From Balanoglossus misakiensis (lineage: Eukaryota; Hemichordata), in assembly GCA_040954595.2 (NCBI GenBank), contig CM082587.2, positions 7,316,001 to 7,380,000 on the forward strand: a stretch of DNA of 64,000 bases, in the 5' to 3' direction. Below the pieces are notes generated by a model. It was not told the origin of the DNA. It ran no database searches and was given only the letters and a program-made list of their open reading frames with translations. Each line of letters begins with the position of its first letter. Position 1 is the first letter of the stretch. Made by a program: the position numbers and the translations under genes. Shown here in pieces: positions 12,190-22,745 of the stretch.

Positions 12190-15100
12190 TTATTCAGCAG
12201 CTTTGAGCATGGCGATGGCTGCAGTCAGTTTGGAGATCTCGTTTCCTGTCTGTGAAAGCTGAAATGGAGAAGAAATAACATGTTTATTTAAAAGATATAG
12301 AAATGAACATTGTGCCGTGGAATAAAGTAAATTATGGTAAAAATCTACGCACAAACTCAGGAAATAATATACGTTTTTTTGTATTTAACAGAACGAACAA
12401 TGAGTATGTGCATTACACTGTTAAAGAACACCAATTGTAAGATTACCTTTTCTTCATTTGCCTGTCGTATATTTTCAGGAACTTTGTTTTCGTAATCCTC
12501 TATCTTGGTTGCATTTTGTAGTTTGTTTTGTTGTGCGACTAATCTTTCCACTTTTTGTTCAAGCTTCGTAACTTCTTTGTCCATGTCAATCATTCCCTGA
12601 AATGGAATGATGAAAACGTTTTGTTTACATTTCCTTCATGCAATCTTACACAGAACAGCAGATTTAAATTTAACCCTAATGCTACTGGGTGTCATATCTG
12701 TTTAGAGATTCAAGTCCCTTAAAATACATATTTCAACTTTTTTTACTTAGACACACTTGGCAGTCTGCGCCCCCCGAAAAATGTACCAAATCGTACTGTA
12801 TTGGTCTGAGGGTCTTGTATAGGCCCTTCTGAATAACACACACTTAGCAGCCTAACAGGCCTGGGAGCCAGGATTCTAGGCACCCTGGAAATCAAACCAG
12901 TTTCAACTGACTTGGCAGCGTTAGGGTTAACTCTAGATTTTTAGCATGTACATCCTTTCACTTCCATTTCAAAATCAACTGGAATCAAATCCGTCATCAA
13001 CCCTCACAACGCCTACCTTGAGTAAAAGATGTACTTCACATTTGTCCGAGACGGTCGCGATGGCACAACCGAGGGGTGGTTGTTCTTCATGCTGCATGCA
13101 GTGTATGGTGGAGGTGCTGGCCAGCGTTTGCATTATCTGGGCGTACGGCTCCAGGAGCGCGACGATGGAGGGATTACCACATCGCAGGTACACTGCAAGA
13201 AAAAAAAAGTACAACGAGGAGATAAAAATCAATCAAATCATATACTGGTTGCCGTTTCACTCATATCACGAAAACTCAGAAAACTTCCCCAATTAATACA
13301 TAATGGAATGTCCCTGACCCAGAAAAAATGACTGGATCATTCCATTTTGCAGGACATTGGGGGTAGGGATGGGGATCGATGACTCACCTTCTGGTTTCTG
13401 TTTTGTAAGTTGGTATTCTGCCCTGATCACGCGGATCTCTTTGATGACATTCTGGACAAACTCAAAATCTTGCTCCAACTGTTCATCTCTGAAAGCAAAC
13501 TGTCAAAAAGGCAAAAAAAAAGTTTTACATCGCTGAGTGCAAACATGCACAATATGACTTTCTCAGTATGCAAAATCAGAGGAACGGGTAATGACTAATT
13601 TCACAGCTAACGTCCAAAAAAGACACAAATTAAAGATTCCACAGCTTACATCCTTCGCCTCTGGGTAAGCAGTCACGCATATGCTAGGTGGCCCATCCTC
13701 TGATCTCCTTGGCAACCGTTGCCATAGCTCCTCGCTGACGAACGGCATGAAGGGACTGATGAGTTTGAGTCCGGTATCCAGGCACGTGTAGAGCACGTTC
13801 CTGACGGTGGCCTTGGCTTGTTCGTCGCTGCCCTGGATAATCGGCTTCATGTATTCCTGGAAAATGGAGCAGGGTGTGAGGAAGACCAATCTGGCGGTGT
13901 GGTCGTCATGGTTTCTGACATGAGAGCTTAGTTTTAATGGTGTGTGTGTGTGATGGTGTATTCCAAGATCCATGTGAGTTCAACCATCACGGACACTTCA
14001 CCTACATATTAGTATGAAGTGTACACTTGTGATGGTGAACTGGTTTCATTTGCCCCACATATACATCTAGCAGTACACATTATCAGTACTGCAGTTGTCA
14101 ATAGTGGGGGTTCAAACTCAAAAATCTATCTTTTGTTGGGATCAAGACCTATGCTTTATGGAATATAAAAATTTTCTAAAAAACTGCACATCTTCCTGAG
14201 AATCTTAAATACTTCTGGATTATCAAATGATTGTAAGTGTAGGTTCTTACCACATAGACATCACAAAGTTCATAGAGCCACAGATTGTATATGGAGGTAG
14301 TGATCGCCGGGAAATCGTACTCTGGCCAACCGGTCTCGCAGGTTTTCACGGCACTGCTGAGTCTACTCAACATCCATTTGTCAACCAAGCTCTCTGATCC
14401 TGTTGCCTGTTGGTGGAGAAGAGTGTGTCTTTCTTTGGAGATTCTATGTGTGTGTGTGTGTGTGTGTGTCTGTGTGTGTGGTACTGTGCGGGAAAATGAA
14501 TGTGTTGTCAAACCATCTTGTGTATGTTGAAATTTTTTTTCATGCCGTGTGCCAGTAGAGTCATTGCCCAGTTGGCTTCTGATTGGTCTTATTTCTTTGT
14601 GAAGTCATTCACCACATAGGTCTATACCAGGTGTGCGTATGATGTAACCAAACGAATACATCCCTCGAACACTGTCTGATATACATTTGTCTGTATTGTA
14701 GCTCCAGTTTTAGTAAGTGGTTGGTGTGTGTGATGGTGTACATCGAGATCCATGTGAGTTCAACCATCACAGACACTTCACCTACATTTTAGTATGACGT
14801 GTACACGTGTGATGGTGAACTGGTTTCATTTTCCCCACATATACATCTAGCAGTACACATTATCAGTACAGCAGTTGTCAATAGTGGGGTTCAAACTCGA
14901 AAATCTATCTTCCGGCAGAAATATCCGTCTGTATCAACTGAATCTTCCACTGCCATTCAAACTATGTATTTGCTGAAGAATCTGAATTGGTGGTAGTGGT
15001 GATGTACCGGTATAGCGAGATGAAACATTTTGGGAACGGGTTAAAATTGTGAAGTCAGCTCTTCAAAATGAATTCTCTGTCCACCTGAGGTGGTGTTTCA

Positions 15101-18100
15101 TGATTGCTTTATAGGGGCACACTTTATCAGCTGTCAAACACACTGGCTTGGGAGGTCATACTATCATCGATGCTACACTGTGTCAATTGAGAATTCAAGT
15201 CACAATACGAAAATGGTGTATGCTCGACACTGTCCTAGAAAACATGCTAAATTTCCAGCGTGTGACAATGGCTCAGAGTTCACCAAATGGGGGATCGAAC
15301 ACATCAGAGAACATTGCTTGCTACCACACCTGAATCTGTGTCGCTGGCTTGTAGTTTTCACCCAGTGACATCAGTGCGAATTTTGTCGCGTTCCACAGCT
15401 TGTTACAGAAATGACGGTAACCCTGGACACGTAGCACATCTAAGTTGATATCACGACCTGAAAGAAAGAAAGAAAGAAAAATAATCAATTTAGCTCTGTC
15501 TTCTAAATCCGAACAGTCAATCCGCATAAAGAATCATAACAGTTCCTATGGCGATATTTTTGCATCTGAAGTCTGACTGTCAGCTGATATGTGGCACTGG
15601 ACGAGTGTCACTTTCAAATTTCGATCAAGTACAATTGCTAGCCATTTTTACTTTCACCCATCCCATTTTCTCAAATCCAGAATATTCTCATCGAAAAATA
15701 TTCCATCTGGTGCCACAAATGTACCTACCTTGTGACGTGTATGCACACAGTGCAAATCTCAGTGCATCCGTTCCGCATTCCGGAATGCCAGTCGGATAAT
15801 CCTCCTTCTGTCCTTTCTTGGCCTTGTCAATTTCTTTCGGGTCCAAGTTGCTGCCTTCTAACTGCTGATAAAGACCCTGCAAAGCACAATATTGCAACAA
15901 ATATTTTATAGATATTCTGACTTATAAATTGAAAAACAAAAAATTGAAAATCAAACACCAGTTCTCTGCAATGAACTATTGGTTGTAAAAATGTACTATA
16001 ATTTTTTCTTGAATTAAACATTCTTCCTACCTCTAATGATATTCCATGGATCACATCCAGAGGATCGATCACATTCCCGAGAGATTTGCTCATTTTCCGA
16101 CCGTGCGCGTCCCTGACCATGGCATGTAAATAGACCTCCCGGAAGGGCAGTTTCCCGCACAGTTTCTGTCCGAACATGACCATCCTGGCCACCCAGAAGA
16201 ACAGGATGTCGTGACCCGTCTCCAGCAGAGTGCCGGGGTAGAAAACCTGCAAGTCTTCAGTCTGTCAAGGAAAAATACAACACAATTCAGTTTAAAAAAG
16301 CATTCAGTAGTTCAATTCTTTCATTTGCACACACTCGCTTTCAAACAATTTTGAAATTCCTTGAGAGACTGTGAATTTGCAAAATTTCAACAGGCAGTGA
16401 ATAAATGCTGTCAGTACAAATAAGCCTTTTCAACACATGATCCCTTTTAGATATTATTTTCGAGAACACTTGTGCTCCAGAAAGACTACCAGTATTTGTA
16501 GAGTAAATTTATGTGTTGTTTCACTTTTGATGACCAAAAGAATAACAGCATCGCACTAATCCGACCAAACCATGTACAGTATTGATTACTGATCCCACTT
16601 TTACCCCCCAAAGTCTAACTTCAACGATGCAAGGACAACAATACCAACTGTAGCTAACCTACCTCATCTGGCCATCCAAATATAGAGAAAGGGAAAAGTG
16701 CTGAAGAGTACCACGTGTCTAACACATCCTCATCTGAAAAGAAAATTAAAAAAATAGCAATTTATTACACCGCAAGATTTGGATTGGTAAGCACAGGGCT
16801 AAGATGTCCAGACGACAGACAAATTCCCTGTGTTGTATTCTTCCACATAAATCTGCATTCAGTGTTTTCAAAAGGAGACTCTTACCTTGTCTGAGTTGTA
16901 TTTTGTCCTGGCTCACACCAAATCTCTCCGCAGCTTTCTTCCTGGCCTCCTCTTCATCTCTGCCACTCACCCAGTATTTTCCGTCCGTGTCCTATAAGTC
17001 AAGAATTGGGTTTCGAGACGTTCACAAATTTTGGCAAACAGGAACTTGTTTCTGGTTGAACAAGTAATATATACGCTACCACAACATCTTGCCACGATTG
17101 AAATAAAGGGCGGGAAAATAAATATAAAAATTCTTCAAACTCACCTCACCAGCCGGTATGCTTGGGTCATCAATGGTAACAAAATAAGCAGGAATACGAT
17201 GTCCCCACCACAACTGACGAGATATGCACCAATCTCTGTTGTGAACAGAAAAGGGCATAAATTATTGAACGGATTCTATGGAAGGTTACATATAAATGTT
17301 TGTATTTTTTTCAATGAATTATATTACTTGTTTACTTGCTGCCTGTATGTAAATTGCTTGACCTAATCAATTAAGCTATACAAAAACAATACTTGATTGA
17401 TTACCTGATATTGTTCAGCCAGGAATTCCAGGTTTTGATGTGCATGTCTGGTATGATTTTCAACTCGCCCTTCTCGACCACTTCAACAGCATTTCTTGCC
17501 ATCTCTGCGCAGTCCACGTACCACTGGGGCTTGATCAGCGGTTCAACGATGTCTTTGGAGCGACTGAATCAAGAATCAAAATAAGAAAATGAATTTCGAT
17601 CTCTGTCTGTCTGTCTCTGTTTCTCTCTCTCCAATTTTAACTATTATCAATTCATTGCTTTGGTGATAAGTTGAGTCGAAGTCTCATTCATGGTTGATCC
17701 AATCCTTTCTGTCATTAAACTGTGGTCCAGTCATGCACATTGTAGTGTACTGTGAGATGGGGTCAAAGGTGAAATGATCTGTTGGAAACACAAACTGACT
17801 AACAACCAAACGTGAATGGCAGGCAAGTCTGCCCGCAGCAAGCTTCTGTTCATATCACGGTTTCAGTTCGAACAGTACGACAAGAACACCACGGCCAGAT
17901 TTGGTGTACTGTGAATTGTGTTGAAATAGTGATGGACTAATTTGTAAACCAATCTGTTTCTAAGCATGATAGAACTCTTCACAAAGGTAATAACCGTAAT
18001 TCATAAATGAAACCAAGCCCTATGATAAACATCACATCTTATTACCTGCAGATAGGGACTACCATAGGGTTATCTTTGGTCTCCCGGTACAGACCCTTCT

Positions 18101-21100
18101 CTTTCAACGCCTTCAACACAGCAACGCGGGCATCAAATCGTTTCATTTTCTGAGCATCAGAAATAAAATCACAACGGTTAAAGATATATGACTGCATTAG
18201 ACCGGGTACAAACAGTAATTGTTGTAACCTTCGTTGATTTAGTTTTGAATCTCCCAATCTGTAATCAAGGCAAACTAACATGAACTACAGTTTCTTGCTC
18301 TACGCCATATTTCATGTCTAAATACCAAATGTTTACTGGTCAATAAAATACAGTAGACTGTCACTCCTGTCTGAGAGATTTGTCATGAAATGATGTCACC
18401 AATCCCCACAGAATTCTCGTTCATACACAACATGAAATCACTTACAGCAAATTGTGGGCAGACATCAGTGATGTTGCCATTGTCATCGATCATCGTCAGG
18501 AAAGGCAGATCGTGTCGTTTGCCGACATCGTAATCATTGTGATCGTGAGCTGGGGTGATCTTGACGGCACCTAAACACAAAACAGCAAAGGTGAATTATG
18601 TAATATATGGAAAATATTTTAGATATCATTATTATTTTGAGTCTACATATTCTCCATTGTCTGCATCATTGTAAACTGGCTGCCTGATTCCGGAAACAAC
18701 TAGATAAGGAGTGTGCATTTTGGCTGTACCCTTGTTCTTTTGTTTCTAGCAACCAGTGGACAGTATATCATAAAACACCTGATATGCGAGATCGTCCACT
18801 ATTGTAATGAGTCTTGCTTTAGTCACAAGAAACTGTCACCAATGCCAACTCGGGTAGTGTTCTATACCCAACAAACTACACAAACCACAGTATCATGTAA
18901 GAGTGAGGACTTGTGTGGAGACTTACCGGTACCGAACTCCATATCCACAAACTCGTCGCAGACAACCGGCATGGGTTCGTTGCGGAACGGATGGATCACG
19001 TTTTTCCCGTGGAGATGCTTGTAGCGGTCGTCGCTGGGATGGACGGCCACAGCCGTGTCGCCTAACATGGTCTCCACACGAGTTGTTGCCACGACGATTT
19101 CTTCATCTGTGGCCGTGAACAGAAAATGTAGATGACCATCAGGAAATATGACACTTTTACAAAATGTCTTCAAACTTACACTTTTTCTGTATCTTTTTGT
19201 TTAAATGGATGATCTATCAGATTCACTTCTGTTTTCTCTTCAAGCTTATATAATCAACATACATTAACATACAGTCATGTGACTTACCTGAATCTTCCAC
19301 CTGATATGCAAATGAGACAAGCACACCAAACTCTACTTTCTTGTCATACCCAGGCACCGGTAAAAACGTTCGGCCGGGTAATTCCTTTTTGTCAACCTGT
19401 AAATTCCAATATTATTAATTTTAAAGTACTACATGTATATAGATTACCAAACACATCACACTATTGTACATTACCACATTTCATGATAGTAGGAACACGG
19501 ATCCCATTGGGAATGCAGAAAACATGAGAACTGACCTCTATATCAGATATGGCCGAATTCAACCGACAGGACCAGTTGACCAGTCGGTTGCTACGGTAAA
19601 TCACGCCTTCGTCGTGGAGACGCACAAATGACTCCTTGACAGCCCGGGAGAGTTTGTCGTCCATCGTAAAACAGGCACGGTCCCAGTCGTACGAGGAACC
19701 CATGGCTTTCAACTGTTCATAAATACGATCTCCTTTTCTGAAGACAGAAAGAAGAATACGTTTTTAAGTTGATATCTTAAGTAGAAAGAGAAAATAAATT
19801 TACGATAAAATCCAAGCAATCATATATTTTCTTCACTACACAACAAAACCAACAACATACTCATTTTTCCATTTCCAGACTTCTTCCACAAATTTCTCTC
19901 TTCCCAAATCATGCCGGGTCAGTTGCCTTTCCCTCATCAACTTCTTTTCCACCACAACCTGGGTGGCGATTCCGGCATGGTCGCAGCCAGGATTCCACAG
20001 ACTAATCTCCCCTCTCATTCTGTGCCTAATAAAAACGTGAAGAAATGAAGACGCCAAAAGAATCAAATTGTGGCAGATCATTCTGGTTAAAAGACACTAA
20101 TTCTGAAACTAGCATGATAAAAAGCTGTCATTCTTTGAAAAAAAATGACAAAGCATGTCTTGTATTTTCATGAAATCTGTCTACTTTTTTTTTCACAGCC
20201 TAACAAAGTGATAACAGAATTTCCACCGCTTGAGGGAAGTGGGTGTGGAGGGGGATCAAGCATGAAGTGAAACCTGTCTACTAAGGACATCTTCGGGAAC
20301 AGAAAAACTGTCCTGAATAGGGAGGTGTCCTTAATACACAGGTAGCATTCTATTCAAATTATAACTTTTGTCCTTAAAAATCTGTCCTTAATAGAGAGGT
20401 GTCAGTGTCTGCAAGGACAGTTTTCACTGTGCATGTAAATCACACTAAGACTTGGTACATACTCACCAGCGAGTCAGTGCATCTTGTACAGAACTGGTCA
20501 ATGCATGGCCTAAATGTAAGGACCCGGTCACATTTGGTGGTGGTATACACATCATGAACACCTTGGCCCCCTTCCCAACTTCCTCCTTAAGGGAACCTCT
20601 CTACGATAAATAAAAACATAAACAAGCGTGGTTAATAATGTACTGCGATTCTGATATGTGATTTTATAATTAAAGCAACATTTTTGACAAAATGACCAAG
20701 AGGAAAGATGAACAGAGTATGATCTGGTGTGATGCTCTGATTGAGTATTTACAGCAACTTAAGAGCAAGTGAAAGAGATATCATGTAGGCTACAGTCAGA
20801 TTGCCAACAGAGGCAATCTAAGTAGTAATGCAATTAATCTACAACCGGCCCTGTTATACCAAACTGTCTGCAAGAACAAAGATGGCAAAATCATGTCGTG
20901 ATTACTCACATTGTATTCTGGTTTGAAAAACTGCATCTTTTCCCACCATGGATACCAGGCAGCTTCCACATACCTGGGACTGTACGAGTCGGGCATTGCA
21001 CATGTTGAATCTATTGGGAGAAATATTATATAGTCATTAATAAATAAGGCAAATTACATGATGAGCATAGTATATCATAATTTAATTAACCATTATACAT

Positions 21101-22361
21101 ATTTATATTATACCAGTATATTGATGGTGTAAATCACGCTATTTGATTGGTCGAGACACGACACGTGACCGTGATATATTAGCCATATACCACAGTCATA
21201 TATCATAGTTAAAGAAAATGCCTTTTTAAAATGTTTTATGCAAAGTTTCAATATACTGGCATAATATAATAGCAATAAAACACCCCCAGCCATGGTATAC
21301 CACTCGATTTTGACCAGTTCAACTCCATATACGCACTCGCTATCGCTCGTGCGTATATGTCGTGAACTGGTCAAAATCTCGTGATATACCATGGCTGGGG
21401 GTGTTTTATTGCTTAAGTATCTCAAGGCATCAAATTTATGTTTACTGTAAAAGAAACCATGCTTGTTGGGGGCAAATTGATGATGAGGGTTTGATAACTT
21501 TATACTTTCTCTGCCCTGGCTCTTTTTTTTCGGTGCTGGCTGTTATGCACTGATACTCTGGAAGAAATGTCTGCTGAGAGCAATGCACACTTCGTTATAC
21601 TAACCTTTCTTCTCGCCCCATGGAGTTGGTATATCATACGTTATTACAGCCTTTGCTTCTTTTTTCTTCTTTTCTTTCTTTTTCTGAGGATGTTTTAAAA
21701 TACATGGTTAAACTATATAATGGTTACAGTCTTTTAATCAGTTTATGAAATACACAGCAGACATATATTACATGTAATATGTATATTTTCAAAGCAACTG
21801 ATACCGTGGTTTGAATGTTGATTAAATTATTTCCCAATTTACATGTAAAAAATATCATCAGATACTACTAAATACGATCTTGTTTAAAGTCGATCAGCAA
21901 AAAATTGGTCATTACCACAATTCCACATTTCATGTATACTTGCCAAAGAGACAGTAAAGACAGGGGAGTGGTAGGGCAATGGGACCGCAGCGGTCAAGCA
22001 TATTGTACAATCCCATTACTTGAAATGTTGGTACCTCGTTTTGGTTCCCTTGTGCCTTCGCTTGCTTCTCCTGCTTTTGCTTGAACTTATCCAGCTTGGC
22101 TTGCTTTTTAGCCTCCTTCTTCAACTGAGCCTCTGTTTTTGGTTGATCGCCCGTCGTGGCATCATTATTGGCATCGCCGGCGCCGGCTGCAGACGCCGGA
22201 GGTGTGTCGTTTCCTGTTTCCATCCCCTGCGAGGGTTTCTGTCCTCTGTCCGGCGTATGTAAGATTTCAGAAGAAATCAAACGACACTCGAGTCTAACCT
22301 GCTGCCCGATCGCTATATGCTTCAAGTTTCTCGTCAAATTTCTTGCAATTCCATGCAACAT
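12190..22361 (-). CDS. VARS1: Valyl-tRNA synthetase, complete (23 exons)
   Basis: This enzyme ligates valine to tRNA-Val, with an editing domain for mischarged threonine. Exons in transcript order: 22361-22035, 21683-21605, 21010-20910, 20600-20467, 20025-19861, 19737-19536, 19396-19288, 19106-18927, 18570-18446, 18149-18046, 17563-17405, 17235-17145, 16991-16886, 16733-16663, 16261-16031, 15876-15729, 15457-15330, 14406-14251, 13856-13650, 13499-13388, 13192-13017, 12596-12447, 12258-12190. Phases agree throughout. From the internal ATG at 22223 the protein has 1063 residues; from the upstream ATG at 22361, 1109. Numbered from the internal ATG: a Lys-rich linker, HLGH (HIGH motif) at 152-155, WNPGCDHAG, the CP1 editing domain ([10 protein letters not shown]), [21 protein letters not shown] at 659-665, then the anticodon-binding domain and a C-terminal coiled coil ending MLKAAE. 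The GST-like N-terminal domain of vertebrate VARS1 is absent. The closeness to cytosolic VARS1 across the whole length makes the call secure; which start is used is open. Confidence 0.96.
13937..14133. repeat. Intronic direct repeat, copy 1
   Basis: About 190 bp, nearly identical to 14725-14910. Both contain GATCCATGTGAGTTCAACCA and, further on, GTGATGGTGAACTGG, which form short inverted arms. Located in the valyl-tRNA synthetase intron on the 3' side of exon 14251-14406. Confidence 0.8.
14446..14480 (+). repeat. (TG)n microsatellite
   Basis: A run of TG dinucleotides with one interruption, in a valyl-tRNA synthetase intron. Confidence 0.9.
14725..14910. repeat. Intronic direct repeat, copy 2
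   Basis: Second copy of the repeat at 13937-14133, in the neighbouring intron, so that exon 14251-14406 is flanked by direct repeats. Copies differ by scattered substitutions only. Confidence 0.8.
20266..20432. mobile_element. Dispersed repeat with GTCCTTAATA motifs
   Basis: Contains repeated blocks of the form CTGTCCTTAATAGAGAGGTG in a valyl-tRNA synthetase intron. The ends (GTGAAACCTGTC near 20268 and GGACAGTTTTCACTG near 20418-20432) are roughly inverted, suggesting a non-autonomous element. No coding capacity. The element type is an inference. Confidence 0.4.
21100..21272. mobile_element. Inverted-repeat element next to a second foldback
   Basis: The left arm near 21108-21125 (TATACCAGTATATTGA) is matched inverted near 21248-21264 (TCAATATACTGGCATA). 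It abuts the foldback at 21271-21413 in the intron between exons 21010-20910 and 21683-21605. Confidence 0.45.
21271..21413. mobile_element. 143-bp near-perfect hairpin (foldback element)
   Basis: The two halves are inverted copies with arms of about 60 bp. The left end AGCAATAAAACACCCCCAGC is mirrored by the right end GGGGGTGTTTTATTGCT. The turn contains ACTCGCTATCGCTCGTGCG. The same central motif occurs in another hairpin at 37869-38052. Confidence 0.75.
22224..22361 (-). other. Candidate mitochondrial targeting extension of valyl-tRNA synthetase
   Basis: In-frame extension of 46 codons upstream of the cytosolic-looking start METGNDTPP. It opens [19 protein letters not shown], with Arg/Lys at residues 7, 11, 14, 23 and 27 and no acidic residue before residue 25, the composition of a mitochondrial presequence. 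Two forms could be made by alternative transcription start or leaky scanning, as in animals and fungi where one gene serves both compartments. The alternative is a fortuitously open 5' UTR. Confidence 0.45.
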
Positions 22362-22745
22362 ATGACCTTTTCTTTCGGAGTGATTGCATGAGAAATCGAC
22401 CTTCTGCTACCACGCATGCCTTCAGCCTCGTTGTCAGTCGGAAAACCCGGAAGAAGTATTCTGACGCAAACCATGTTGTGTACTACGGACGGGGTAGGTC
22501 TGAGACTTACTCAATATTTAAAAAAAACGCCAAGCTGGTTATTCAAGAGGTCATCAATTGTATATGCTTTACAATATACATTTTAATGCTTAAGTATATA
22601 ATATTCGTACCGAATAGATTTGAATGGTGATTAAATATACAGAAGGTGATAACCGTTCACACCTTCCCTTTTTTGAAGAATGGTCGAAGCCGAAACCTTA
22701 TGGAAAAGCTCCGTGATCACGTGATTGGAGACCAAACCTGTCACG
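22362..22745. promoter_or_regulatory. Probable bidirectional promoter between VARS1 and GCLM
   Basis: The start codons of two divergent genes are 384 bp apart. The GCLM side has a CACGTG E-box at 22718-22723 followed directly by ATTGG (an inverted CCAAT box), and the GCLM start lies in ACGATGGCGG, a YY1-like context. I see no TATA box. I looked for the antioxidant response element TGACnnnGC expected for GCLM and did not find an exact match here. Confidence 0.55.

Noticed and set aside
13388-13488. Acceptor at 13489-13490 for a valyl-tRNA synthetase exon
   Set aside because: Out of frame with the preceding exon; the acceptor at 13500-13501 restores frame and adds FAFR.
14101-14133. GGTTCAAACTC resembling a tRNA T-arm
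   Set aside because: No matching acceptor, D or anticodon arms; it belongs to the 190-bp repeat and recurs at about 14884.
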